Positions 19,781-28,139 of a stretch of DNA of 64,000 nt are shown here, in pieces. Positions within the stretch are counted from its first letter, which is position 1. Each line of letters starts with the position of its first letter. The stretch covers positions 310,001 to 374,000 of the forward strand of contig JBEVWC010000002.1 in the NCBI GenBank assembly GCA_040506775.1, given 5' to 3'. The translations under genes were made by a program, and so were the position numbers. Below the pieces are notes generated by a model, which was not told the origin of the DNA, did no database searches, and saw only the letters and a list, made by a program, of their open reading frames with translations. Source of the DNA: Thiodiazotropha sp040506775. Its GTDB lineage: Bacteria > Pseudomonadota > Gammaproteobacteria > Chromatiales > Chromatiaceae.

Positions 19781-20809
19781 TCAACGATCTTCCGGCTTCC
19801 ACAGGAACTCGAAGTGGGACATGCCGCCTGGCGCCAGATCCTGAACGATTTCGTGAAAATCCATCTTTACCAGCCGTTTGGCGCGATCCAATAACAAGGG
19901 TACGGGGCTGGAGGGTTCGTTTTTCGAATAATATTCTGTGATTCTTTCAAGTGTGCGCACCACATCGTCCCGACTGTTGATCGCTCCGGGTGGCGCTTCC
20001 ACTGCAGATGCGGTCGTTCCGGTTGAGGGTACGGTGTCCGGGTCGTCTGAGTTGGACATGCCGACTCCGCTGTGCCGAGAGGTCTCCTGGGCAATCTGGT
20101 TCAGTAGATTGGAGAGGGCGGTCAGATCTGGTGACTGATCCATTCCCACCCGTTCGTTGAGATGAGACTCGATGGCCGTCACGCACTGTGATGAGGCATT
20201 GATCAGGCTCAGCATCTCCTGGTTGCGCTCATCACCGGCTTCGCGGAAAGCGGCGTCAATCAGATCGCTGGAGAGTTCCCTGTTGTCGCTGTCCGAACGT
20301 TCGATCATGCCATCCGCAATCTGCATGTCCCGATAGGTGAATTCCCCCATTACATTCGATGAGACCACCGGCACCCGAGTAATAGCCGCCAGAAAGTCGG
20401 ACGGGTCGCACAGGTTGATCAGGGTATTGATTCGCAGTGTGGGATCGTTGTTATCATCCGGATCGAGTTGTGGATGGACGCTTTCCCAGTAGGTCTGCAA
20501 CAAACCTTTGACCAGATCGAGCCCATCGGACAGTCCGGAAAATCCGTCGGTGTGGATGAGAGCCCGGGTCAGGTGGATGGCAGCGCGCAGATCCTTGCTC
20601 TGGGCCAGCACTTCGAGGGATTTCTTTTTCAGTTCTTTCCAGTCGGGTTCCTCTGCGGGGATGATGGTATCTCCGTATTGCTGCTCCTCTTTAGCGGTCG
20701 CAGCCCGCTCCATCTCCCCGAATAAGGGGTCATATTCCAGGTCGGGACCCGAAGGTTCCTCCTCGGAAACGCTGATGAGCAGTTGGTCGATGTCGATGAT
20801 ACCTGTCAA
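19781..20809 (-). CDS. tssA: T6SS TssA (ImpA-type) cap/assembly protein
   Basis: The 342-residue protein has the ImpA N-terminal domain: SEEEPSGPDLEYDPLFGEME near residues 14-33 and EEPDWKELKKKSLEVLAQSKDLR near 53-75. The C-terminal part (SHFEFLWKPEDR at the end) is of the short TssA class. TssA primes baseplate and tail assembly and may cap the distal sheath end. It is the first gene of the minus-strand tss run, with a 274-base upstream gap holding an inverted repeat. Confidence 0.93.
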   Translation of the reverse strand: MTGIIDIDQLLISVSEEEPSGPDLEYDPLFGEMERAATAKEEQQYGDTIIPAEEPDWKELKKKSLEVLAQSKDLRAAIHLTRALIHTDGFSGLSDGLDLVKGLLQTYWESVHPQLDPDDNNDPTLRINTLINLCDPSDFLAAITRVPVVSSNVMGEFTYRDMQIADGMIERSDSDNRELSSDLIDAAFREAGDERNQEMLSLINASSQCVTAIESHLNERVGMDQSPDLTALSNLLNQIAQETSRHSGVGMSNSDDPDTVPSTGTTASAVEAPPGAINSRDDVVRTLERITEYYSKNEPSSPVPLLLDRAKRLVKMDFHEIVQDLAPGGMSHFEFLWKPEDR

Positions 20810-20966
20810 ACCTGTATCCCCCGAATGAGTGGGTGTTGCCTGGAGTCCGATCCTAAAATCATGCAGGATTCAGTCTGCACTCACCCTTATCTATGTATAG
20901 AATCCTTACTTCAATCAGCGGGCTGCAGTGGTTTCGGTGGATCATTCGATCTCGCTCTGCAACCCT

Positions 20967-20996
20967 GGGTAAGGTTTAGCACAAAACACCTTACCC
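20967..20996. repeat. Nine-base inverted repeat in the gap upstream of tssA
   Basis: GGGTAAGGT (20967-20975) and ACCTTACCC (20988-20996) are perfect reverse complements separated by 12 bases. The site is about 160 bases upstream of the tssA start and about 90 bases downstream of the stop of the sheath-like gene. It could be an operator for tssA or a hairpin closing the preceding gene. Neither flank has a clear T run, so a terminator is the weaker option. Confidence 0.45.
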
Positions 20997-21083
20997 TTAT
21001 AGCTGATACTACATCAAAAGCCTGACAGTTAAAGTGAAATAATACCCAATGGGTCAATCCGATACATCCCTGTCAAGCCCTGT

Positions 21084-22457
21084 TCAGTCAACTTTCAGGG
21101 TCTGCAGCCAGGGGAACTGCACGCTGTTTTGACGACGGCTGCCAACCGCCGGTACCAGGCCCAGTTGCAGAAGGCGCTGCAGGTCCTGTTCGGAATATAG
21201 TGACTTTGTTGCGGGTTGAAACTCCATCTCATCATCCACAGGGTAGGCGAAGGCTGGCCAGTCGATAAATCTTCGATCCTGAAATTCCCGGTCTTCCATC
21301 CGTTCGCTCAACAGGATCAGCGACAGGGCATATGCAGGATTGCCCCAAAGGAGTGCCGATGAATCTGCCGCTCCTGTCCACTCCTCAAACTCAAAATGTT
21401 CAATCGGCTCGTAACGCCGTCCGTAGGGCAGTCGCAGCAGCAATCCGGGTAGGCTGAGCATCAGATGAGCCGCCACGTCTTGTTGACGGAATGCCTGCCA
21501 GGCTGACCCTTCAGAGGAGTCCATGTCCAGGTTGACAAATGCATCGTCGGCTCCGGCGATTAACAAGGCATCGAGTGACTTCGCAACCTCGCCGAGACGA
21601 TTTAGACGCTCGATATCTTCCGCTGTGGGATTGAACCACTGATCGAAAATTAGAATCAACTGGTTTTCTGATGGATCAAGGCGCGCGAGCCGTTGGTGCA
21701 GTGCATCAATAGCATTGTTGAAGTCATCAGTCTGAGGCTCGTGTTCCGCATCGGCCAGTGTCGGGAAATCGAGCAGATACACCGGACAGTCGGGGTCGTA
21801 GGGATTGTTGCGTAATAACCAGTCGAGGCTGCGCCAGCGGGACTCGAGGTTTCGAAACTCAGGCTCTTGCAGTAAGCCCCTGAGTCTGTCCGCCTGAATC
21901 CGGGAATCAGAATGATCTGCAGTAGTTGTTTGATCGGAAGTATCCTGGGATGTGGCTTGATTGGTCAGGTTTTCCACTACCGAGTTGATGAGATCCTGTT
22001 GTCTTCTGGATTTGCTTGAGATCCCCCCCGATCTACGCGCCATGCCTATGGGTTGTTTGCCGAGCAACCTGGACAGGGCCTGTTGGTCCGTTTCAGCCGC
22101 GTTATCGGGATCGGATACCTGTTGCGGAGAAGGTGTGCTTTGTGGATTGTCAGATTCCAGCCAATTTTCCGGCTCGGGCAGTTCACTGATCAGATGATCG
22201 GGATGAAAACTGTCGAGTTGATTGAAAATGAGCGCGGGTTCGGCCGATCCGGGTTGTCGCATCGACGGCTGAAGCTTTGCCATCAGTACATCCAGGGTTT
22301 CGATTTCCACTCGTCTGGGTCCTTCGTGGGATGCCTGTGCAGATCCGGTACCCTGAAAATCACCCATGACTACGAGGATGAAGGACGTCTGATTTCGTTT
22401 TTGGTTTGAGTGGCCCGGTTTACCTAAGTCGAACCTCATGGTCATGCGTTCTGCCAT
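21084..22457 (-). CDS. Single-chain TssB-like/TssC-like sheath-domain protein
   Basis: The start is the ATG at 22457, preceded at nine bases by AGGAG, giving 457 residues. Residues about 1-85 resemble TssB (RFDLGKPG, VVMGDFQG, VEIETLDVLMAKLQPSM). A Ser/Gln-rich linker follows (about 90-190). Residues about 190-457 resemble TssC: LESRWRSLDWLLRN and LRLPYGRRYEPIEHFEFEEW align with LEGTWRGLHYLVNN and SRLPYGAKTDPVEEFDFEED of the canonical TssC in this window. The C-terminal TssC handshake strand seems absent. It may be a sheath cap, an adaptor or an assembly factor rather than a bulk sheath subunit. It sits between vgrG and tssA on the tss strand. Confidence 0.8.
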   Translation of the reverse strand: MAERMTMRFDLGKPGHSNQKRNQTSFILVVMGDFQGTGSAQASHEGPRRVEIETLDVLMAKLQPSMRQPGSAEPALIFNQLDSFHPDHLISELPEPENWLESDNPQSTPSPQQVSDPDNAAETDQQALSRLLGKQPIGMARRSGGISSKSRRQQDLINSVVENLTNQATSQDTSDQTTTADHSDSRIQADRLRGLLQEPEFRNLESRWRSLDWLLRNNPYDPDCPVYLLDFPTLADAEHEPQTDDFNNAIDALHQRLARLDPSENQLILIFDQWFNPTAEDIERLNRLGEVAKSLDALLIAGADDAFVNLDMDSSEGSAWQAFRQQDVAAHLMLSLPGLLLRLPYGRRYEPIEHFEFEEWTGAADSSALLWGNPAYALSLILLSERMEDREFQDRRFIDWPAFAYPVDDEMEFQPATKSLYSEQDLQRLLQLGLVPAVGSRRQNSVQFPWLQTLKVD

Positions 22458-22786
22458 GTCGATGAACTCCTGTGTGGTGGTTCGTGTGATCCCTGCTATT
22501 GTGTGCACGATCCGTGACCGGTTTCGAATCTGCCTTATTGTTTGACGAATTTAAGGTTCTTACAAGAGATGGTATCTCCGGATTCACTTGGAACGGTATC
22601 GTCAGGCCGAGGATGATGCAAATTCTGTGTGCTGAGCAGGGTCAAGGGTTGCCTCTTTGGAGCTGTTTGGATTGGCCGACAACAGGCCTGGTTCGGAAAC
22701 GGGTGCAGGCGGGGCTGTGCAGCATGTAATGAACTGTCATACAGGTGTTTCTTTGCTATGCTTAGCGAAATTGGGTAGGAGCGCGC
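22458..22786. promoter_or_regulatory. Divergent gap between the sheath-like gene and vgrG; weak sigma-70-like site for vgrG
   Basis: The 329-base gap contains no convincing gene. On the plus strand CTGTCA (22734-22739) and TATGCT (22757-22762) are spaced by 17 bases and lie just before vgrG. They are only a weak match to a housekeeping promoter. The vgrG ATG is preceded by a good ribosome site (TAGGAG). I see no sigma-54 or NifA-type site here. Confidence 0.3.
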
Positions 22787-24973
22787 ATGGCGTTTACACA
22801 AAGTAATCGGCAGTTACAGATCAAAACCCCCCTGGGACCGGATGAACTCCTGATCCTGCGCATGGAGGCGAGAGAAGAGCAGGGGCGTCTGTTCGAGTTT
22901 ACGGTAGATCTTTTGAGTGACAATGAGTCGATTGTCCATGACGATCTGCTAGGCATGCCCATGACCGTGGAAATGGATCTGGTCGAGGGGAGCAAGCGCT
23001 ACTTCAACGGCTATGTCAGCCGCTTTACCCAGATCGGCCATATTGCTTACTTCGCCCACTATCGCGCCACCCTGCGTCCCTGGTTGTGGTTTCTCACCCG
23101 CACTTCCGACTGCCGGATATTTCAGAACAAGCGGGTGCCCGATATTATCAAGGATGTATTTCGGGATAACGGGTTCACCGATTTCGAGGATAGGCTCACT
23201 GATTCATACCGCGAGTGGGAATACTGTGTACAGTACCGGGAAACGGATTTTAATTTTGTAAGCCGTCTCATGGAGCAGGAGGGTATCTACTACTACTTCA
23301 CCCATGTCTCGGGTAAGCACACCCTGATACTCTGCGATGATTACAGCGCGCATGCTCCCCTCGAGGCATACAGTGAAGTGCCTTATATTCCCCAGACGGA
23401 AGCGGGCAGTTCCCGGTGGCGAGACTATATATACAGTTGGCACTTCACCAAGAGTGTACAGCCGGGTCGTTATGCGCATACCGACTACGATTTCAAGAAA
23501 CCCAAGTCGGATCTGTCAGTCAACGCCCCTGAACCCCGTTCCTACAGTTACTCCGACTTTGAAATCTATGACTATCCCGGCGAATACGAAGAGACCGGGG
23601 ACGGCGATACCTATGCACGTCACCGCATCGAAGAGATTCAAGGTGGATATGAAGTGCTGGAAGGGGAAGCCAATGCCCGGGGACTGTGTGCCGGGGGGCT
23701 GTTCACACTCACCGACCACCCGCGTGGTGACCAGAACCGGGAATACCTGATTACCGCTACCACCTGCTACCTGCACTCAGACGCCTTCGAGTCAGTGCCG
23801 GAGATCGCAGAGGCTCCGTTGTTTATCTGCGAATTCCGCTGTGCAGACAGCAAGGGTAAATTCCGCACCACACGGACTACCCCGAAGCCCATGGTTCAGG
23901 GTCCGCAGACGGCCGTAGTGGTAGGCAAGGCCGGGGAGGAGATCTACACAGACGAATACGGCCGGGTGAAGCTGCAGTTTCACTGGGATCGCTACGGTGG
24001 GCGTGATGAGAGCAGTTCCTGCTGGGTTCGCGTGGCTCAAGTGTGGGCCGGTAAAAACTGGGGTGCAATGCACATTCCGCGCATCGGCCAGGAAGTGATT
24101 GTGGAATTCCTGGAAGGGGATCCGGATCGTCCGATCATCACCGGACGGGTGTATAACGCGGACCAGATGCCACCCTATGGCCTGCCGGCGAATATGACTC
24201 AGAGCGGGATCAAGAGTCGCAGCAGCAAGGGCGGATCGGGTGAGAACTTCAACGAGATCCGCTTCGAAGACAAGAAAGGCGACGAACAGGTCTATATCCA
24301 CGCCGAGAAGAACCAGGACAATGTGGTCGAAAACAACGAGACCACCCAGGTTGGGGTCAATCGCACGGAGAACGTGGGCAACGACGAGACCATCAGTATC
24401 GGTCACGATCGCACCGAGGATGTGGGTAATAACGAAACCATCTCCATCGGTGTGGATCGCACCGAGACCGTAGGCAGTAACGAAACGGTCACTATCGGCA
24501 GCAACCGAACCGTCAACATCGGCAGTAACAAAACTGAAATCGTCGGCATCAACAAGACAGAGACCATTGGCGCGGCCAAGGCGCTGACCATCGGCGCCGG
24601 CTACCAGGTCACAGTCGGTGCCGGAATGAATGAAACCGTGGGTGGTGCGCGGGCCTCTCAGGTCGGCGCCAGTGAAGCGGTGACCATTGCCAAAAGCTGT
24701 AGCCTCACCGTGGGTGATGCGCGGGCGGTCTCGGTGGCCAAGAGCAATAATCTGGCGGTGGGTGAAGACTACAACATCACCGTCGGCAAGACCCTCTCCA
24801 TCGAAGCCGCGGATGAAATCGTGATCAAGACCGGCAAGGCTTCCATCACGATGAAGAAGGATGGCACCATTATCCTGGATGGAAAAAACATCACCGTCAA
24901 AGGTTCGGGTAAAGTCAATGTCAAGGCGAGCAAGGATGTCATCATCAAGGGCAAGAAAATTCTGCAGAACTGA
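22787..24973 (+). CDS. vgrG: T6SS spike protein VgrG (TssI)
   Basis: The 728-residue protein is a full VgrG. The gp27-like part (about 1-380) has FEFTVDLLSDNESI and YRETDFNFVSRLMEQEGIYYYF. The gp5 OB domain (about 385-480) has DEYGRVKLQFHWDR, SCWVRVAQVWAGKNWG and RIGQEVIVEFLEGDPDRPIITGRVYN. A C-terminal beta-helix of short repeats ends in a Lys-rich strand region. No catalytic domain is fused to the end, so cargo is probably encoded separately in the downstream plus-strand genes. It is divergent from the tss run. Confidence 0.98.
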   Translation: MAFTQSNRQLQIKTPLGPDELLILRMEAREEQGRLFEFTVDLLSDNESIVHDDLLGMPMTVEMDLVEGSKRYFNGYVSRFTQIGHIAYFAHYRATLRPWLWFLTRTSDCRIFQNKRVPDIIKDVFRDNGFTDFEDRLTDSYREWEYCVQYRETDFNFVSRLMEQEGIYYYFTHVSGKHTLILCDDYSAHAPLEAYSEVPYIPQTEAGSSRWRDYIYSWHFTKSVQPGRYAHTDYDFKKPKSDLSVNAPEPRSYSYSDFEIYDYPGEYEETGDGDTYARHRIEEIQGGYEVLEGEANARGLCAGGLFTLTDHPRGDQNREYLITATTCYLHSDAFESVPEIAEAPLFICEFRCADSKGKFRTTRTTPKPMVQGPQTAVVVGKAGEEIYTDEYGRVKLQFHWDRYGGRDESSSCWVRVAQVWAGKNWGAMHIPRIGQEVIVEFLEGDPDRPIITGRVYNADQMPPYGLPANMTQSGIKSRSSKGGSGENFNEIRFEDKKGDEQVYIHAEKNQDNVVENNETTQVGVNRTENVGNDETISIGHDRTEDVGNNETISIGVDRTETVGSNETVTIGSNRTVNIGSNKTEIVGINKTETIGAAKALTIGAGYQVTVGAGMNETVGGARASQVGASEAVTIAKSCSLTVGDARAVSVAKSNNLAVGEDYNITVGKTLSIEAADEIVIKTGKASITMKKDGTIILDGKNITVKGSGKVNVKASKDVIIKGKKILQN
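24332..24790 (+). repeat. Tandem short repeats encoding the VgrG beta-helix
   Basis: The DNA encodes many consecutive 8-11-residue units of the forms ETISIG, RTENVG, RTETVG and KTETIG, with alternating NET/RTE and VGN/IGS blocks. This is the needle part of VgrG-type spikes. The units are most alike in the first half (about 24332-24580) and drift toward AVSVA/LTVG types afterwards. Such repeats can change in number by slippage or recombination. Confidence 0.8.
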
Positions 24974-25027
24974 GGTCCATCCTCGGGCAGCGCAGGCGGA
25001 TAATACAGTGTGTCGAGAGGTGGTGTG

Positions 25028-25498
25028 ATGAGCAAAACGTTAAACGACCCGAAGCAACAGGCTGCGGCACAGGACGGCAAACTCGATGGTGTGGTGATCG
25101 GGATTCTGGTGGGCATGGATCCTGAGGGAAAACCCCGGGTGGTGTTTCCCGGCAATCCCCAGGAGGATGCGCTGAGCGCCAAGAGCACCCTGAGCTTCCA
25201 ACCCCAGGATCTCGGAAAGGAAGTCGCACTGTTGTTCGAGAACGGAGACCCTCAACACCCCCTGATCATCGGCCGACTGCAACATCCCCGGGCGCTGGAT
25301 GATGAGGCCTCCGGTACCGAGGCGGAACTCGACGGTGAACGCCTGGTGCTCAGCGCAGAACGGGAAATCGTCCTCAAATGCGGCAAGGCGAGTATCACCC
25401 TGACCCGAGCCGGAAAGATCATACTCCGCGGCGCCTCGATTCTCAGCCGCTCCTCAGGGCTGAACCGCATCAAGGGCGGTTCGGTGCAGATCAACTGA
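25028..25498 (+). CDS. DUF6484-type VgrG-associated spike-like protein
   Basis: The start is the ATG at 25028, with GAGAGG seven bases before it; an ATG at 25010 is in frame but less well placed. The 156-residue protein has an N-terminal part (about 20-95) with VVIGILVGMDPEGKPRVVFPG and HPLIIGRLQHP, which looks like the OB region of VgrG. The C-terminal part (about 110-150) has GKASITLTRAGKIILRG, close to GKASITMKKDGTIILDGKNI at the VgrG end. Position right after vgrG and this similarity suggest a spike-tip or adaptor role. The family name is from recall of the pattern; function is not established. Confidence 0.8.
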   Translation: MSKTLNDPKQQAAAQDGKLDGVVIGILVGMDPEGKPRVVFPGNPQEDALSAKSTLSFQPQDLGKEVALLFENGDPQHPLIIGRLQHPRALDDEASGTEAELDGERLVLSAEREIVLKCGKASITLTRAGKIILRGASILSRSSGLNRIKGGSVQIN

Positions 25499-25517
25499 AG
25501 CGGGCAGGACCGACGTC

Positions 25518-26753
25518 GTGGTCCTCGACAACATCGTCTCCCAGCATGCGGAGGAATCTGCATTTCTGTGGCTGCTGCGTGACGACGCGGTTGCTGCCCC
25601 GCACTATCGCCTGGATGACCTGATTCAGCTCGAATCCCGCATCGACGCCCACCTGGATGGTCTCAGAGTGGCCGGCGCCGCGGGCTGGGAGCACTGCCTG
25701 GAACAGCTGGGTTTCTCTGAAAAGGGTGAGGTCTTCACCGCCGCCTATACCGCCCTCGACAGCGCTGTGGACGCAGGGTTGTCTCCGGTGCTTGAGGTGA
25801 TCCACGATACGCCTGAAACGACCCGGGGTCTGGTCTCAGCCCTCGGCTGGGTGGAGCAGGGGCGGCTTCAGGGGCATGTGGCCGCCTGGCTGCAATCCGA
25901 AGATCCCCTGCTGCGAGAGGTCGGACTCAGCGCCTGTGCCATCCGCCGGGTCGATTGCGGCAAATACCTCGAGGCGGGGCTTGAGGATACTGATCCGCGT
26001 GTGCGAGCCCGGGCGTTACGCTCGGTGGGGGAGATCCGTCGCCGGGACCTGCTGCCCCAACTGTTGTCCCGACTTGGGGATAATGAAGGGGACTGCCGCT
26101 TTTGGGCCGCCTGGTCGGCCGGTCTGCTGGGGAGTCCCGAGGCGCTGGCTGTACTGCAGCAGTTTGCCGAGACACCCGGTGTCCATCAGAGGCCTGCACT
26201 CGAGCTGTTGATGCGTAATCCGGACCCGGCGATACCCGTCGCCTGCCTGCGAGGACTCAGTCAGAAGCAACCTGGCAGTCGTGAGGTGGTCGAAGCGAGC
26301 GGCTGGTTCGGTGATCCGGCCTCGATTCCCTGGCTCCTCGAACAGATGAAGCTGGCGCCCCTGGCGCGGGTGGCGGGCGAGGCCCTCAGTCTCATCACTG
26401 GACTCGATCTGGCCTATCTCGATCTGGACGCTGACATGCCGGAAGGATTCGAAGCCGGCCCTACGGAGGACCCGGAGGATGAACGGGTGGCACTGGATGA
26501 GGACGAGGATCTGCCCTGGCCGGATCGTGACAAACTCTTGAGCTGGTGGCAGGCGCACCAGGCAGAGTTTGTCACCGGTCGTCGCTACCTCTGCGGCCAT
26601 CCCGTTGAGGTGACGCAATGTCGCCAGGTGCTGCAATCCGGATTCCAGAGACAACGCCGTGCAGCAGCCCTGGAGTGGGCGATGCTGGAAAGTGACCGGG
26701 TGTTGTTCAATACCGCGGACCGGGGTGAACGGCAGCGGGCACAACTGCTTTGA
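25518..26753 (+). CDS. HEAT-repeat protein of the vgrG island (TIGR02270-like)
   Basis: Translation probably begins at GTG 25518, giving 411 residues. The middle (about 90-290) has consecutive helical repeats of the PBS-lyase HEAT type (LQSEDPLLREVGLSACAI, EDTDPRVRARALRSVGEI, LGDNEGDCRFWAAWSAGLLG). The N-terminus (EESAFLWLLRDDAV) and the C-terminus (YLCGHPVEVTQCRQVLQSGF, about 355-380) look like the T6SS-linked TIGR02270 family. It follows the DUF6484 gene by 19 bases and overlaps the next ORF by four. HEAT proteins bind other proteins, so an adaptor or chaperone for cargo loading is a reasonable inference. Confidence 0.8.
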   Translation: MVLDNIVSQHAEESAFLWLLRDDAVAAPHYRLDDLIQLESRIDAHLDGLRVAGAAGWEHCLEQLGFSEKGEVFTAAYTALDSAVDAGLSPVLEVIHDTPETTRGLVSALGWVEQGRLQGHVAAWLQSEDPLLREVGLSACAIRRVDCGKYLEAGLEDTDPRVRARALRSVGEIRRRDLLPQLLSRLGDNEGDCRFWAAWSAGLLGSPEALAVLQQFAETPGVHQRPALELLMRNPDPAIPVACLRGLSQKQPGSREVVEASGWFGDPASIPWLLEQMKLAPLARVAGEALSLITGLDLAYLDLDADMPEGFEAGPTEDPEDERVALDEDEDLPWPDRDKLLSWWQAHQAEFVTGRRYLCGHPVEVTQCRQVLQSGFQRQRRAAALEWAMLESDRVLFNTADRGERQRAQLL

Positions 26754-26944
26754 CGGCAGAACTGAGCATGATTGTGAGTGCCGGGCTGCCCTGGCTGTTC
26801 TGCGCTTTGGCACTGCTTTATTTCGCTCTGGGTTTGCAGCAGAAGCGTCGCTTCGATTCCTGGCAGCATCCTGCAGTGAAGGCCCGCATGCGGGTCTCCG
26901 GGGTATTGTTTCTAGTGACTTTTTTACTGTTTATCGTCTTCTGA
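26750..26944 (+). CDS. Tiny two-helix membrane protein in the vgrG island
   Basis: A TTG at 26750 overlaps the preceding stop (TTGA), giving 64 residues; an ATG at 26768 would give 58. Two hydrophobic segments are visible (about 8-27, LPWLFCALALLYFALG, and 45-63, VSGVLFLVTFLLFIVF), joined by a basic loop rich in Arg and Lys. I do not recognise the family. It lies between the HEAT protein and a putative secreted metalloprotease, so it could be an immunity or membrane-targeting factor, but nothing in the sequence proves this. Confidence 0.6.
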   Translation: MTAELSMIVSAGLPWLFCALALLYFALGLQQKRRFDSWQHPAVKARMRVSGVLFLVTFLLFIVF

Positions 26945-26983
26945 CAAGGGTAGCCTGTAAGACCCATACGCGAGGATGCCAAG

Positions 26984-27616
26984 ATGTGTGAAGCCAGTTC
27001 ACCCGCTCGGAGAAACCTGCCCACCGCACCGGGACCACGACCGGACCCGCCCCATGGAGGTTTCCGTTCCGCACAGCCTGAAGGTGCGGATGCACCGGCT
27101 GCCTCTCCAACTCCTCATCTGACGGGCTGGCCGAGAGATCTGGCCTGGGATGAATTTCGTGAGATAAGCTCCCGTCCCGCCGGTGAATCGGAAGATGCCC
27201 AGATCTCGGTTGAATTGCGTCCCGGGCGGCTGAACTTTATCCAGGAGAATGGCGAATACCGTCTGGGGGACGTGGCCTTCAATACGATGATCAAAAGGAA
27301 TCAGTCCTGGGCCGTCGGCTCGGCGCGGACCGATGAGCTTTTGGCTCATGAGCAGGGACACTATGACATTGCAGGCCTGTGCTATCGGGATATGGTCGCG
27401 GAGATCCGGGGCTTGAGGAATACCCAGCGAAATGCACTTGTCCTGGATATTCGGCGGGTCATGGGTTCACACGATCAGCGAGCCGATCTGCTGTCACAGG
27501 ACTACGATTCAGAGGAGCAGACCGATCATGGCCGCAACAGGTCCCGGCAACAGGCCTGGGAGCAGCAGATCAGTCAGTGCCGTCAGTCTGGGGTTCCCCT
27601 GACCGCGCCCGCTTGA
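26984..27616 (+). CDS. DUF922-like zinc metalloprotease, candidate T6SS effector
   Basis: The 210-residue protein has a Pro-rich N-terminus (about 8-50) and no signal peptide. The core (about 50-165) carries LAWDEFRE, ARTDELLAHEQGHYDIA and RDMVAEIRGL. The HExxH zinc motif is His122-Glu123-Gln-Gly-His126. DUF922 proteins are predicted Zn-dependent proteases and are usually exported. Here the lack of a signal peptide and the position in the vgrG island suggest T6SS delivery, which is inference. The 3' end overlaps the convergent GNAT gene by 47 bases. Confidence 0.75.
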   Translation: MCEASSPARRNLPTAPGPRPDPPHGGFRSAQPEGADAPAASPTPHLTGWPRDLAWDEFREISSRPAGESEDAQISVELRPGRLNFIQENGEYRLGDVAFNTMIKRNQSWAVGSARTDELLAHEQGHYDIAGLCYRDMVAEIRGLRNTQRNALVLDIRRVMGSHDQRADLLSQDYDSEEQTDHGRNRSRQQAWEQQISQCRQSGVPLTAPA

Positions 27617-28091
27617 GCTGCAGGGTATCGGCGTAGCAGCCCGGGTCGGAATCCGCAATCGTTATCGTGGGGGCTATGCGGCGATAGAAACCATCGGAGT
27701 GGGTTCGACCGACGATTGCGTATCGATACCCCTTCAAGTGCATCTCGTGAAGACAGGCCCGGGTAAGGGCGCTGCCGATTCCCTGGCCCTGGGCGGAGTC
27801 GATCACCCCCAAGGGGCCGAAGAACCCCAGCGCAGTGGCATCGTAACAGGCAAAGCCCAACAGATTGTCCGTGCGTTGCGCCAGCCAGCATGAGACCGGT
27901 TGGTTGCTCAGCGCACGTTGAATTTCGTCGATCCACAGGGTGGGAAAGTGATGTTCCGCCCAGTCGAGCAGCAGAGTTCTGTCAGGACCGATCGGTTTAC
28001 GCAGCCTGATGCCGGTTTCATTGAGTGAGGTCGATGTCGGGTCGAACCACTGCGGATCGTGTAACTTGATCAACAGGTCGTTGTTTGCCAT
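27570..28091 (-). CDS. GNAT-family N-acetyltransferase
   Basis: I start the protein at the ATG at 28091, preceded by AGGATGG at five bases, giving 173 residues. ATGs further upstream extend into sequence shared with the divergent YkgJ gene and are unlikely. The acetyl-CoA loop is visible as DSAQGQGIGSALTRACL (about residues 105-121), after FFGPLGVI. The substrate cannot be told. It is convergent with, and overlaps, the DUF922 gene. A toxin role is possible given the context, but a housekeeping acetyltransferase is more likely. Confidence 0.85.
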   Translation of the reverse strand: MANNDLLIKLHDPQWFDPTSTSLNETGIRLRKPIGPDRTLLLDWAEHHFPTLWIDEIQRALSNQPVSCWLAQRTDNLLGFACYDATALGFFGPLGVIDSAQGQGIGSALTRACLHEMHLKGYRYAIVGRTHSDGFYRRIAPTITIADSDPGCYADTLQLKRARSGEPQTDGTD

Positions 28092-28139
28092 GGTAACCAT
28101 CCTGATCCAACGGTGCCGCACAACACCGGGTACTGAACA

